Source: Ignavibacteria bacterium
Lineage (GTDB): Bacteria; Bacteroidota; Ignavibacteria; Kapaibacteriales; UBA4661
Direction of reading: 5' to 3'
NCBI GenBank assembly: GCA_013298775.1
Contig: JAAFIV010000002.1
Span: forward strand, 124,001 to 188,000
Length of the DNA: 64,000 nucleotides
The notes under the pieces are model-generated. The model did not search any database and was not told where the DNA came from. It was given only the letters and a program-made list of their open reading frames with translations. A program made the translations under genes and the position numbers. Below are positions 21,871-31,066 of this stretch, piece after piece; positions within the stretch are counted from its first letter, which is position 1, and every line of letters begins with the position of its first letter.

Positions 21871-24366
21871 TTACTCACTTCGGAGCGAATTTACTGGATT
21901 TGCCCGCGCTGCGCGAAATGCCTGCCCTGCAACCGTCATAAATGCTATGCTCACCGCCAATAAACCTGAGATGATAAACACTCCTGCGCCAAGTTCCGTG
22001 CGATAGGCAAAACTCTGAAGCCACGACTGCATCATCCACCACGCAAGCGGCGTAGCGACAACGATTCCCACCCCGACAAGTTTCAAAAAGTCCCGCGACA
22101 AGAGCGAAATAATATTACTCACCGACGCGCCCAATACTTTACGAATACCAATTTCCTTCGTCCGCGCCGCCATTGCTATTGCGGCGAGTGCGAATAAGCC
22201 GATGCAGGAAAGCGCGACTGCGATACTGGCGGCAGTCATTATGAGATTAGTCTGGCGTGTATAGGTGCGATAAAGGCGTTCGATATTTTCATCTGCGAGC
22301 GAACCTTGCCATGGCACATCTGGCGAAACCTCGCGCCACGCGCTTTCCATTGCTTGCAGCGTTTCCGACATATTTTCTAAGCGAATGCGAGCAAAAATAT
22401 AATTTGCACTGTAACCGCGCCACATTACCTGAATCGCTGGTACAATCTTGCGCCGAAGCGATTCCATATGATAATCTTTTGTTACGCCAATAATGTTCAT
22501 GGGCGGAATATCTTTTTCACCCGACGGCACAGAAAATCCGATAATTGCCGATGGCGTGAACTCACCATTTTGTGCGCGTTTCAGGCGGTCTTCTTTAGTC
22601 ATTAAGCTCCAGACTTGCCGCGCTGCCGATTCATTCATTATCACCGATTCGAGCGAATCACTTGCAATGTGAGCTTTATCAAACGTGCGCCCTGCAAGGA
22701 GTGGAATTTCCAGCGTTTCGATGTAATTAAAATACGTCCACAGCACATCCACACTGACTTCGCCGCCATTGTACGAGCGTCCCATATGGCTGTGCGTGTC
22801 AGAACCATCCAAGCCGCGACCAATCGGTCGCAAGCCCGCGCTCATGTTCACGATACTGGGATTCCCCGCAAGGCGAGCGCGGTAGCGTTCCAGTGTTTTC
22901 GCGCCATTCGCGCCGTCGCCTGTTGGAATGACCACAATGCCGTCGCGGTTGAAGCCGAGCGACTTTTTCTTCATAAATTCGGTTTGATTACGAATAATCA
23001 TCGTGCAAGCAATCAAGCCAACGGCAAGAGCGAACTGCACGACAACCAAGATATTGCGCAGTGTTGAGGGCGACACGCCTTGAGAGCGGCTTTTCATCGT
23101 ACTTGCAGCTTGCAGATTCGACAAATAAAACGCTGGGTAGGCTGCCGCGCTAATGCCGACAACGAGCAACAATCCTATCATTCCACCCCAAAACACGAGG
23201 TTTTCAGCAACACCGCCACTTAAAAGCAAGGTCAATTTCAAACGCATGAGCGAATTATACAAGGGCAGCAATGCCTCCGCCAACACAATGCCGACAAAGA
23301 GCGCAAGACCGACAATCACAAGCGATTCACCCAAAAATTGCCCTACAAGTTGGTGCTTTTGCGCGCCGACCGTTTTGCGAATACCAATCTCCCGCGAGCG
23401 AGTAAAGGAGCGGGCTATGGACAAATTCACAAAGTTAATTGCGGCAATCAACACAATCAGAAAAGCAATCGCAATAAGCGAATAAAAGGTGTTTTTTGCG
23501 GTGCCAGATTTATCCATCAGTGTATTGAAATGCCAGTCGTGGAGCGGCTGCGCACGGAGTTCCAATACTTTTCCTCGCTCATTCGGACGAATTCCCACAT
23601 CCAGTTTGCTTTTGATAACTTCTGCAAAATGCTTCTCCACAAATGGTACCACAGACCGCTCAAAATCTTGCTGCGTGATGTTTGGTTGTAACGAAAAATA
23701 GGTTTCCGTCGAGAAATTATCCCAATGTGTCATTTCTGTTTTGTACGACGCACCATTATCAAAACGCACGAGAACCGAAAGGTCAAGACTGGAGTTCGGC
23801 GGCAAATTTTGAATCACCCCCGTAACCGCAAACGGCTTAAATTCCCCATCAATCTGCATGGTTACTTGCTTGCCGAGCGCGATTGCATTTTCACCAAACA
23901 TTTTGTCGGCAATTTCTTTCGTGAGAACAAGAGAATTCACATCCTTCAATGCCGCATCAGCACTGCCTTGTAGGAAATTCAGAGAAAAGATTTTTACAAA
24001 ATCTGCATCCACAAATACAGGATATTCTCGAAATGCAGTGTTGTTGTATTTCAGCGTTGCTGGCGGCGCACCAGAAAAGCGACTGGCGTATTCGACGCTC
24101 GGCAACTCAGCTTTCATCGTGGGTGCAAGCGGCACAGGACAGGAAGTCTGAGGTTCTACGCCTTCCACGCTTTGATTCATAACGCCAATGCGGTAAATAC
24201 GGTTGTTTTTTTCATGGAACGTATCAAAATTTTGCTCAAAATGCACCGTCAGCATGAGCAAAATACAGCACGCCATTCCAAGTGACAGCCCGAAAATGGT
24301 GATAAACGCAAAGAGCTTGTTTCGCTGGATATTGCGAAGGGCGATTTTTATATAATTGGTGAGCAT
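21871..24366 (-). CDS. MacB/FtsX-type ABC transporter permease
   Basis: An inner-membrane permease of 831 residues with the Bacteroidota arrangement of two FtsX units, each with a MacB periplasmic core. The first helix (LFAITIFGLSLGMACCILLML, with N-terminal NYIKIALRNIQRNK) leads into a periplasmic domain, then three helices around FYSLIAIAFLIVLIAAINFV with the FtsX motif SIARSFTRSREIGIRKTVGA. A second copy begins near STLRNILVVVQFALAVGLIA and ends with AARTKEIGIRKVLGASVSNI and a final helix (GVFIISGLLAVSIAFMTVAG). Such permeases export antibiotics, lipids or peptides with a separate ATPase. No ATPase gene is adjacent; the nearest is 29 kb away. The substrate is unknown. Confidence 0.92.
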   Translation of the reverse strand: MLTNYIKIALRNIQRNKLFAFITIFGLSLGMACCILLMLTVHFEQNFDTFHEKNNRIYRIGVMNQSVEGVEPQTSCPVPLAPTMKAELPSVEYASRFSGAPPATLKYNNTAFREYPVFVDADFVKIFSLNFLQGSADAALKDVNSLVLTKEIADKMFGENAIALGKQVTMQIDGEFKPFAVTGVIQNLPPNSSLDLSVLVRFDNGASYKTEMTHWDNFSTETYFSLQPNITQQDFERSVVPFVEKHFAEVIKSKLDVGIRPNERGKVLELRAQPLHDWHFNTLMDKSGTAKNTFYSLIAIAFLIVLIAAINFVNLSIARSFTRSREIGIRKTVGAQKHQLVGQFLGESLVIVGLALFVGIVLAEALLPLYNSLMRLKLTLLLSGGVAENLVFWGGMIGLLLVVGISAAAYPAFYLSNLQAASTMKSRSQGVSPSTLRNILVVVQFALAVGLIACTMIIRNQTEFMKKKSLGFNRDGIVVIPTGDGANGAKTLERYRARLAGNPSIVNMSAGLRPIGRGLDGSDTHSHMGRSYNGGEVSVDVLWTYFNYIETLEIPLLAGRTFDKAHIASDSLESVIMNESAARQVWSLMTKEDRLKRAQNGEFTPSAIIGFSVPSGEKDIPPMNIIGVTKDYHMESLRRKIVPAIQVMWRGYSANYIFARIRLENMSETLQAMESAWREVSPDVPWQGSLADENIERLYRTYTRQTNLIMTAASIAVALSCIGLFALAAIAMAARTKEIGIRKVLGASVSNIISLLSRDFLKLVGVGIVVATPLAWWMMQSWLQSFAYRTELGAGVFIISGLLAVSIAFMTVAGQAFRAARANPVNSLRSE

Positions 24367-24510
24367 GGTGTTGGAAGGTTTAGCATGGAAAAGATGTGTG
24401 CATTTGTACTACATTTGTACTATCAACTCATCAACAAACAAAAGAGTACAATTTCATGCCAAAACCAAAACACTAGTATTTACGCGCTTTGCAGGAAAAC
24501 CCCCAAAATA

Positions 24511-24555
24511 AAAATGTTCATTTGCGAACAATACGTGTCCACAAATGAACATTTT
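24511..24555 (-). terminator. Terminator after the HmuY-like gene
   Basis: A perfect 14-bp inverted repeat, AAAATGTTCATTTG (24511-24524) with CAAATGAACATTTT (24542-24555). On the minus strand it ends in a T-rich tail, 58 bp after the HmuY-like stop codon. The rest of the gap up to 24366 shows nothing I can name. Confidence 0.75.
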
Positions 24556-24613
24556 CAACAAGAAAACATCTGAAAATCAATTGCAAGCAGATGTATCTCG
24601 AATGCACACTCTC

Positions 24614-25225
24614 CTACCGAATTTGCCGCGTCATGCTCTTCACATAGCGCAAACGATAGTACCCAAGCGGGGTCAGCATCGTTGGGTTTGCAACAGCATT
24701 TTGGTATAAATTCACAAACTGCACCTTCACGTACACGTTGCTCCGTGTCTTCAGAACTAAGGTTTTCTGCGGGTTTGGCGTAATGGTGCGGCTTGCTGAG
24801 TTGTAGTTGAACATTCCCTTCCCAAATAAATCAATCGAAATAATGCGCTTGGAAGAAGTTGTGTCTTCTTGGCGGAATGTGGCATCAACAGGCGCAGTGC
24901 TGAGAAGGTCGAAGGTCGAATCTATCACAACGCCGAGCGTTTTTCCGTTCGGATTGAGATTGCCAGAATTGAGCATCACATCAACAGCGCGGGAAGATGG
25001 GCTTAAATGCGGCAAGCGAATATCCCACACATCAGTTGCGGCGCGACTTGCCGCAATCGTTGTGTCGGAATCAAAGGAGTAATAAACGTAAGACAACGAA
25101 TCAGGACGGAGATTAGAAACGATGCGGGGTACAAGCGTTCCATTTGAGTTATTAGGCGTTTCAACACATGATTGGACAAGAATAGCAAAGCAAGCAAGCG
25201 AAAGCAATACGCGATATGTTTTCAT
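24614..25225 (-). CDS. HmuY-like lipoprotein (putative haem-binding)
   Basis: A 203-residue lipoprotein. The signal sequence ends in a lipobox (LVQSC, Cys20). The body resembles the HmuY family of Bacteroidota: an N-terminal YVYYSFDSD strand, WDIRLPHLSPSSRAVDVML with NPNGKTLGVV, and the closing strand pair LVLKTRSNVYVKVQFVNLYQN ... GYYRLRYVKS, quoted in parts (KTRSNVYVKVQ, YYRLRYV). HmuY proteins capture haem at the cell surface and hand it to the TonB-dependent receptor HmuR. No HmuR gene is seen, and the axial histidines of P. gingivalis HmuY cannot be aligned by eye, so the ligand is uncertain. The neighbouring upstream gene is a haem-NO sensor, which is suggestive. Confidence 0.65.
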   Translation of the reverse strand: MKTYRVLLSLACFAILVQSCVETPNNSNGTLVPRIVSNLRPDSLSYVYYSFDSDTTIAASRAATDVWDIRLPHLSPSSRAVDVMLNSGNLNPNGKTLGVVIDSTFDLLSTAPVDATFRQEDTTSSKRIISIDLFGKGMFNYNSASRTITPNPQKTLVLKTRSNVYVKVQFVNLYQNAVANPTMLTPLGYYRLRYVKSMTRQIR

Positions 25226-25404
25226 GGTGAATATTCAATGGTGATAAAAATTCAATGGTGATAAAAACGAAAAAATGCCTGAAATGGCGCACAAACACAA
25301 GATACGTGTTTTTCCACAGATATTCAAAAAAAAATCCGCAGCAAGCATCTTGTATGCTCCATTGCGGATATATTTTTGTTTGGTAATTGGTCAGAGACTA
25401 TCTC

Positions 25405-25506
25405 GTCGGGCGGCTGTTATCACAAGAGCAATAGCCGTCCGGCGAGTGCTATGCAGACGACAAACCCGCCGGACGGCAGCGTTTATACACTCCCCAGCCG
25501 CCCGAC
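25405..25506. repeat. Nested GC-rich palindromic repeat (family-B relative)
   Basis: The outer arms GTCGGGCGGCT (25405-25415) and AGCCGCCCGAC (25496-25506) enclose inner arms GCCGTCCGGCG (25434-25444) and CGCCGGACGGC (25467-25477); both pairs are perfect. The 22 bp at 25405-25426 recur in reverse complement at 31030-31051, and the segment starting AACCCGCCGGACGGC (25463) recurs with one change at 31008. The flanking CGGGAAGAGCG matches the ends of the family-B elements. It lies in the 300-bp gap between the H-NOX and HmuY-like genes, where I see nothing else. Confidence 0.8.
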
Positions 25507-25524
25507 GGGAAGAGCGTTGGAACT

Positions 25525-26055
25525 TTAATTCATCCGAACACTCAGCTTATACACTGGCTGCTGTTGCAATTCTTTCACCTGAACATTTGCTTTGTAATGC
25601 TTAATCACGCCATTCAAAATGCCGTGCAGCACACCAAACATGCGGCGTTCAGAGCTGTATTCAATCACAACCTCTACGGGACTCACCCGCGAAATAGCGA
25701 GCTTTGGCGGCGCAGCACCCGGATTCTGACGGCGCACCGTTCCGTGAATGGTTTCCTCAATATTTTCCAGAAAATCCAGCAAATTCCATTCTTTGCGGAT
25801 ATACACTGCGTATGTTCTCACCAAATCTGGCACCATAAATTCGCCAAACTCGCGCTGAAGCTGGTCTATGCTTTTGCCTGTTGCCGATGATGCGACGGTG
25901 AGCAATTTGCCCAAATGTTCGTCAGGATACGCAGCACTTGGCGTATAGGTGTGGTCTTGCAAACCCGCGCCAAGCATGAGTTTTTCCCATGTTTCAAAGC
26001 CACCGTAGTTTTGCTCGACAAACTTTTTTAACTCGAAATGAATAATTCCGTGCAT
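25525..26055 (-). CDS. Stand-alone H-NOX haem/nitric-oxide sensor protein
   Basis: A 176-residue H-NOX (HNOB) domain protein, a soluble sensor that binds NO or O2 through b-type haem and signals to a partner such as a histidine kinase or cyclic-di-GMP enzyme. The start MHGIIHFELKKFVEQNYG is typical of the family. The proximal haem ligand is H104 (IEETIHGTV), the haem-propionate-binding YxSxR motif is Y133-S135-R137 (EYSSERRM), and the conserved proline is in APPKL (116-117). The frame extends to 26100, but MHGIIH at 26055 is the usual N-terminus. No kinase or GGDEF gene is adjacent; the next gene downstream on the strand encodes an HmuY-like lipoprotein. The partner is unknown. Confidence 0.93.
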   Translation of the reverse strand: MHGIIHFELKKFVEQNYGGFETWEKLMLGAGLQDHTYTPSAAYPDEHLGKLLTVASSATGKSIDQLQREFGEFMVPDLVRTYAVYIRKEWNLLDFLENIEETIHGTVRRQNPGAAPPKLAISRVSPVEVVIEYSSERRMFGVLHGILNGVIKHYKANVQVKELQQQPVYKLSVRMN

Positions 26056-26237
26056 ACAAACACTCATTAAAGATGATAGAGAAATCGTGATATCAATCAA
26101 TACGAAACAAGGAATAATGCGGCTTGCAAGCTACCTTGATGTACTGAGTATATCACTTCTTTTCCTATAACAAGCGTAAAAATTGCAAAAAAGTTACACA
26201 AAATGTGGTGGATGGCAGATTTTTAGGGATGAAAATG

Positions 26238-27386
26238 TTACATTTTTTTCGCTAACGGCAACGGGAAATCGCTGCGAAGGTAGTCTTGAAGCATCTTCCA
26301 CGCGATATGCACTTCAAATGGACCTTCTGCGTATGAGGCAACTGCGTAAGGGTCGAAATGAAACGTTATACCAGAAGGATGTACGGTAAAGGTGAGATTT
26401 TCCTTCAATAAATCATCCACAAAGCTCGAAATACCGCTATCGACAACCAACGACGCTTGCTGTTTTTTGAGGTCAGCAACGAGAATATTGGAAATTTTCG
26501 CGCGAAAATCCGTATCGGTGCGGAAAATATCGGTGAGCTTGCAGCGTTTTGGTGCGCCGTTTTCCAGCTTCCACGTCATACCTTCATAGCCATAAATCCC
26601 GTGCGCTCCGCCGCCGTATGAATCGTGCATCCACAGCAGAGAAACAAGATTTGATGCGGCATAGACGACTGTTGCAGCAGAATGTTCACTTAGTCTATCC
26701 AATCTTTCTTCCACTGTTTCTTCCTTTGCGTATTCTTTGCGCATAGTATCAATCGAAGCGACCGAACTTTGGTAGTTTTTCTCCGAAAGCTGCGTCAGCG
26801 TATCTTTCAGCGCAGCAAGCTCTGGTGCGGCAAAGACGGGATAATGCACGGAAACATCCAGTTTTGAATGCTTCAGCATGGTAAATGGCGCGACAGCTCG
26901 CATGGTAAACGGAAACGACTTTTTCCCATCCTTACTCGTCCACGTACCAGTAATGATGCCCTTTTCAGGGTCGAGTTTGCCAAGCAATCGCCCCGAAATT
27001 GTTGCATTAGAATCTTTCTCCCAACCGCCTCTTCCCAAGTCATCGCGCTCGGTAATTTGCACCGTGTTATCGGCTTGAACACTGCCTCGCAAGCTGAGTG
27101 AACGCGAACCCGTATGATACCGATACGTTCCCTCCAGCGCACCGTTTGTGATTGCAAATTGCGCATTCACGCGGAGTTTATCGCCGACGGTGCCATCATA
27201 CAAATACGTGGTGGAATCACGGCGAACAGGCACAGACACAAGATTTTCCGTGCTTTCCGTGCTGCTTTGCTTTGTGTTATTTTGCGCTTCTTCTTTTTTG
27301 GAACAAGCCGAAAAGCTAGTATTGATGCTGATTGCGAGCGCAATCACGAAGAAGTGTTGGATGTAGGTTTTCATTACGTTTTTCAT
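26238..27386 (-). CDS. Lipoprotein with DUF3298 (RsiV-like) domain
   Basis: A 382-residue lipoprotein; the lipobox is FSACSKKEE (Cys28), followed by a Gln/Thr/Ser-rich linker. An N-terminal beta domain (about 55-165) contains GALEGTYRYHTGS and a repeat-like GIITGTWTSKDGKK. The C-terminal half (about 170-375) has DUF3298 features: LVSLLWMHDSYGGGAHG, and the end YAVASYAEGPFEVHIAWKML. Related domains occur in RsiV-type anti-sigma factors that bind lysozyme, but most members are uncharacterised. The start ATG overlaps the stop of tex by one base (TAATG at 27388-27384), so translation is probably coupled. The functional meaning of that pairing is unknown. Confidence 0.78.
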   Translation of the reverse strand: MKNVMKTYIQHFFVIALAISINTSFSACSKKEEAQNNTKQSSTESTENLVSVPVRRDSTTYLYDGTVGDKLRVNAQFAITNGALEGTYRYHTGSRSLSLRGSVQADNTVQITERDDLGRGGWEKDSNATISGRLLGKLDPEKGIITGTWTSKDGKKSFPFTMRAVAPFTMLKHSKLDVSVHYPVFAAPELAALKDTLTQLSEKNYQSSVASIDTMRKEYAKEETVEERLDRLSEHSAATVVYAASNLVSLLWMHDSYGGGAHGIYGYEGMTWKLENGAPKRCKLTDIFRTDTDFRAKISNILVADLKKQQASLVVDSGISSFVDDLLKENLTFTVHPSGITFHFDPYAVASYAEGPFEVHIAWKMLQDYLRSDFPLPLAKKM

Positions 27387-29689
27387 TACTTCGCAAATTT
27401 TTGTTTGAGTTGTTCAAGTTGAGAAACCATGTCATTTGGAGAGCTTTTCACGGCTGGGCGCGACGGCTGTTTGTCGTTGGAAGGCGCGTGATTGCTTGCG
27501 GCACGGCTTTCATTTTTCATGGATAAACTCACGCGCTTCAAGGCAACATTCACCTCCACAACGCGCACTTTCACGATTTGCCCCACTTTCACTACGTCCG
27601 TCGGATGAGTAATAAAGCGGTCTGCAAGCTGCGAAATGTGAATTAAGCCGTCCTGATGCACGCCCACATCCACAAACGCGCCGAAGTTCGTCACATTCGT
27701 AATCACGCCTTCCAACTGCATTCCGATCGTCAAATGCTGAATTTCGCTGATGCCGCTTTGGAACTCGGCGTAACGGAACTCTGCGCGGGGGTCGCGTCCA
27801 GGCTTTTCCAATTCCTTCACAATATCGCGCAGGGTCGGCTCGCCTACTTCTTCGGTAATATAATTTTTGAGCGCAATTTTTCGAGAAACCTCGGGAGAAT
27901 TGAGTAATTGCGCCACTTCCACGCCCGTATCTTTCGCCATCTGCGCAACAATGTTGTAGCGTTCTGGGTGGACAGACGAGTTATCAAGCGGGTTTGCGGC
28001 ATTGCGGATGCGAAGGAAGCCAGCCGCTTGCTCGAAGGTCTTCGGACCAAATTTCGCAACTTTCAGCAAATCCTTTCGGCTAGAGAACGCACCATTACTA
28101 TTGCGGTGGTCAATGATGTTTTTCGCAACGGTTTCGGAAATTCCTGCAACATAGCTCAAAAGCTCTTTTGATGCGGTGTTCACGTCCACCCCGACAAAAT
28201 TCACGCAGCTTTCGACGGTTTCCTCGAGCTTTTTCTTGAGGAGTTTTTGGTCCACATCGTGCTGATACTGCCCAACGCCGATAGATTTTGGGTCAATTTT
28301 CACAAGCTCCGCGAGCGGGTCTTGCAAACGCCGACCAATGCTGATTGCGCCGCGCACGGTGATGTCCAAGTCAGGAAATTCCGCAATCGCAACCTCGCTC
28401 GCCGAATACACCGACGCGCCCGATTCATTCACCGTCACTTTCACGGGCTTGGCGAATCCACGCGCCTCCAGAGCTTGCAGCACCTCGCTTGCGAACTCGT
28501 CCGTTTCGCGGCTTGCGGTGCCGTTTCCAATCGCAATGAGTTCAAGTTTGTGGCGTTCAATCATATCTTGAACAAGTGCTGAAGCGCGTTCTCGCTCATT
28601 TTTAGAATTGTGCGGAAAGACGGCGTGATATTCCAAAAACTTGCCCGTGTGGTCCAGCGCGACAACTTTGCAACCAGAACGAAAGCCTGGGTCAATGCCC
28701 AGCGTCGGCTTCATTCCTGCGGGCGAGGCAAGGAGCAGATTGCGCACATTTTCGCCAAAGTTCACCACAGAGGCTTCATCAGCGGCAATTTTCTTCTCCA
28801 AACGTGCTTCGCCAATGAGCGTAAACTTCATCAGACGAGCAAATGCGTCCTTCAGCATAGTTTTTAGAAAATCAAATATTTCTACTTGTCCTGTCAAAAT
28901 TTCTTTTTTCTGCAAATAGGACAAAATGTACTCTTCATCGAATTCAATCGAAAGCGACAAAATTTCTTCCGCTTCCCCCCGCCGAAGCGCAAGCATATTA
29001 TGCGGCTGAATGTCCTTCAAGGCGCATGAATACGTGCGATACATCTCAAACTTTGTTGTGCCTTCGGGAAATTCATCTTTCACGCGCGAGCTAATCACAG
29101 CATTCTGCAAAATGAAACTCCGCACCGCCGCTCGCAATTCCGCTTTTTCCGCAACTTCTTCCGCGAGAATATCCGACGCGCCTTGCAATGCTTCTTCCGC
29201 GCTCGCCACGCCCTTTTCAGCAGAAATGTACGCTGCCGCCAGCACAAGCAATGGTGCGCTTGTGGGCAAGTTTGCTGAAGTAGCACCAATCACGTTCAAG
29301 GCTTTGATTGCCTCTGCAAGCGGCTCTAAACCTTTCTCGCGGGCAATCGTGGCGCGGGTGCGGCGTTTTGGTTTGAAGGGCAAGTATAAATCTTCCAGTT
29401 CATTCTTCTGTGTGCATGATTCTATACGGGCTTTGAGTTCATCAGTGAGTTTTCCTTGCGCTTGAATGGATTCCAAAATCGTGGTTTTGCGCTCGGCAAG
29501 TTCAGTTAAATATTCAAAGCGGTCGAAGAGATTGCGCAAGACAATTTCATTCATTTCGCCCGTGCGCTCTTTGCGGTAACGGGCTATAAACGGCACGGTC
29601 GCGCCTTCTTGATAGAGTTCAAGGGCATTGTTTACGTTGTCCAAGCCGAGAGAAAGCTCTTCAGCTAAGATTTTTGGTAATGAATTCAT
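27386..29689 (-). CDS. tex: Tex family RNA-binding transcription accessory protein
   Basis: A 767-residue cytoplasmic protein matching Tex/YhgF, the bacterial relative of Spt6. It binds nucleic acid and affects transcription and stress tolerance. Domains in order: helical N-terminal Tex domain (MNSLPKILAEELSLG ... VPFIARYRKERTG), the RNase H-like YqgF fold at about 325-460 (LGIDPGFRSGCKVVALDHTG), helix-hairpin-helix motifs at about 495-565 (VDVNTASKELLSYVAGIS), and a C-terminal S1 domain at about 655-725 (VTNFGAFVDVGVHQDGLIH), then a polar tail. The frame is open to 29767, but ATG 29689 gives the family N-terminus. It is followed by the DUF3298 lipoprotein gene with a one-base overlap. Confidence 0.96.
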   Translation of the reverse strand: MNSLPKILAEELSLGLDNVNNALELYQEGATVPFIARYRKERTGEMNEIVLRNLFDRFEYLTELAERKTTILESIQAQGKLTDELKARIESCTQKNELEDLYLPFKPKRRTRATIAREKGLEPLAEAIKALNVIGATSANLPTSAPLLVLAAAYISAEKGVASAEEALQGASDILAEEVAEKAELRAAVRSFILQNAVISSRVKDEFPEGTTKFEMYRTYSCALKDIQPHNMLALRRGEAEEILSLSIEFDEEYILSYLQKKEILTGQVEIFDFLKTMLKDAFARLMKFTLIGEARLEKKIAADEASVVNFGENVRNLLLASPAGMKPTLGIDPGFRSGCKVVALDHTGKFLEYHAVFPHNSKNERERASALVQDMIERHKLELIAIGNGTASRETDEFASEVLQALEARGFAKPVKVTVNESGASVYSASEVAIAEFPDLDITVRGAISIGRRLQDPLAELVKIDPKSIGVGQYQHDVDQKLLKKKLEETVESCVNFVGVDVNTASKELLSYVAGISETVAKNIIDHRNSNGAFSSRKDLLKVAKFGPKTFEQAAGFLRIRNAANPLDNSSVHPERYNIVAQMAKDTGVEVAQLLNSPEVSRKIALKNYITEEVGEPTLRDIVKELEKPGRDPRAEFRYAEFQSGISEIQHLTIGMQLEGVITNVTNFGAFVDVGVHQDGLIHISQLADRFITHPTDVVKVGQIVKVRVVEVNVALKRVSLSMKNESRAASNHAPSNDKQPSRPAVKSSPNDMVSQLEQLKQKFAK

Positions 29690-29771
29690 AGAGGAGGATT
29701 GTGTGATTGTATTTGCAATGCCGCAGAAATGCTGCTTTCTGTGGCATGGGAGGATAAAAGAAAGCAAATTG

Positions 29772-29891
29772 CTCTTCCCGTCCGACGGCTGAGGAGTGCG
29801 TGAACGTTGCCGCCCAAACGGATTTCACGGTTATTAACGCACATTTCCTTGAAACCCGTTCTACGCATAGGAAAGCGTAGGACGGGAAGAG
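29772..29891. repeat. Family-B MITE-like element
   Basis: A 120-bp sequence bounded by CTCTTCCCGTCC (29772-29783) and GGACGGGAAGAG (29880-29891), which are perfect inverted repeats. Inside are GACGGCTGAGGAGTGCG and GAAACCCGTTCTACGC, shared with the copies at 44429-44562 and (in reverse orientation) 56438-56551. It encodes no protein. It occupies most of the gap upstream of tex. Confidence 0.85.
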
Positions 29892-29903
29892 CGAGCTTTG
29901 ATG

Positions 29904-30623
29904 CTAGTTTGAAGCAGTTTTCACGAGGTCGGGATTGAGTTCTTTCACTTTCGATTTTGCTTGTATCTTTACCAGATTTCCTTGCTTATCAAAATACGCT
30001 GTGCCGAAGATATTGGGATTTGGTGCGAGGTACGGTGCTTTTTCGGTTGGAATAACCAGCGCAATACTGCTCGCGCCTTTTTTGAACACTTCGCATTCGT
30101 ACCACGTGTTGAGCGGCGTAGAAATGCGCCAAAGCGAGAACTGACCGAGTTCCAAGCAGCGTCCCATTTCCATATTTTTTGCCTTCAGATTTGCCATAAT
30201 TTTCGACCAAACCTTGCCCACAGAGCGCGTAGAATCTGACTCCACAACAAAATACTCTTCAGTGGAAAGCCATTTTTCGGTTTTGTCGAAATACATATCC
30301 GCGTAGGGCGTACAATTCGATTGCATACCATCGCCGGGCAGATACGCAATGCGCAGCATCCCGCTTCGGTCCCGGACGGCAGAGATATTTTCTCCTAAAC
30401 CCCGCTCTGCTTGGAGCTTCGTTGCCATTTTGATTGCTCGCTCTCCGGGCTGTGCAAGCATCATGCTGGAAGCGTCGAAAACGGCAATGGGTTTGGAGAA
30501 TTGTTGTGGTTTTGCTTGTGAGGCTTGGGACTTTGCTTGAGCAAATATCGGCTCTTCACAGCAAAGCATAAACGCGCACACGAAGAAAAGGAAACGAACA
30601 CACATCACACGTTGGAGGAACAT
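29904..30623 (-). CDS. Secreted protein of unknown function
   Basis: A 239-residue protein, not recognised. A signal peptide is clear (MCVRFLFFVCAFMLC to EEPIFAQAKS). The mature part starts with a Gln/Ala-rich segment, then a mixed alpha/beta domain with features such as DRSGMLRIAYLPGDGM, YADMYFDKTEKWLSTEEYFV and a final FGTAYFDKQGNLVKIQAKS. The periodic beta strands could form a LolA-like or START-like sandwich, but I cannot support a family. It is probably in one transcript with the small lipoprotein gene upstream (gap 29 bp). Two ATGs (30623 and 30605) precede the signal peptide, and neither has a clear ribosome-binding site. Confidence 0.65.
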   Translation of the reverse strand: MFLQRVMCVRFLFFVCAFMLCCEEPIFAQAKSQASQAKPQQFSKPIAVFDASSMMLAQPGERAIKMATKLQAERGLGENISAVRDRSGMLRIAYLPGDGMQSNCTPYADMYFDKTEKWLSTEEYFVVESDSTRSVGKVWSKIMANLKAKNMEMGRCLELGQFSLWRISTPLNTWYECEVFKKGASSIALVIPTEKAPYLAPNPNIFGTAYFDKQGNLVKIQAKSKVKELNPDLVKTASN

Positions 30624-30652
30624 TGATATAAGGATAAGTCGAGAAGAAAAAT

Positions 30653-30970
30653 TTACTGAGGACCGTTTTGAATAGCATTGACGCGCTTTTGCGCCTCTTG
30701 CACCACCGCCATTTTTGCGACTTCCTGCTCTAATTCCGTGCGCACCGTAGAATCATTCAACAGCAATTTATGGCGCAGCGTGAAGCGAACATTAAACGCG
30801 ATGTAGCGACGAAAAAAATCGGAATTGTCCGAAAGGCGCATGAGTGCTGAGGTGGAATCGCCAATTTCTTGCGCGAGTTTGCGGGTTTCGGGGCGGAGAC
30901 TTGTTTGGCAAGCTGTTCCGCCTCCGAAAGCGATAACCGTGAGGACACAAAGTATTCTGAAAAGGCGCAT
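30653..30970 (-). CDS. Small lipoprotein of unknown function
   Basis: A 105-residue lipoprotein. The signal sequence MRLFRILCVLTVIAFGGGTAC ends in a lipobox (GTAC, Cys21), quoted here as its last part. The mature region is helical and charged (RKLAQEIGDSTSALMRLSD, ELEQEVAKMAVVQEAQKRV), probably a coiled coil in the periplasm. No family is recognised. It lies between glutathione peroxidase (96 bp upstream, with a GC-rich repeat in the gap) and an unknown secreted protein (29 bp downstream). The start codon lies in GCGCATAAAATC, a short motif that also occurs at 13190. Confidence 0.6.
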   Translation of the reverse strand: MRLFRILCVLTVIAFGGGTACQTSLRPETRKLAQEIGDSTSALMRLSDNSDFFRRYIAFNVRFTLRHKLLLNDSTVRTELEQEVAKMAVVQEAQKRVNAIQNGPQ

Positions 30971-31007
30971 AAAATCTGGCGTTTTGGCGATGACGGTTCT
31001 TGCGGAA

Positions 31008-31057
31008 AACCCGCCAGACGGCTACTGTGCTTGTGATAACAGCCGCCCGACGGGAGG
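31008..31057. repeat. GC-rich repeat, partial copy of the 25405 element
   Basis: AACCCGCCAGACGGC (31008-31022) and a 22-bp segment at 31030-31051 match the element at 25405-25506, the second in reverse complement. The copy lies just downstream of the glutathione peroxidase stop codon on the minus strand and may act as its 3' hairpin. Confidence 0.75.
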
Positions 31058-31066
31058 AGGTTGTAT

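Noticed and set aside
13183-30976. Short motif GGCGCATAAAATC shared by 13190 and 30964 as a separate repeat family
   Set aside because: At about 13 bp and few clear copies it may reflect chance or flanks of other repeats; the 30964 copy overlaps a start codon.
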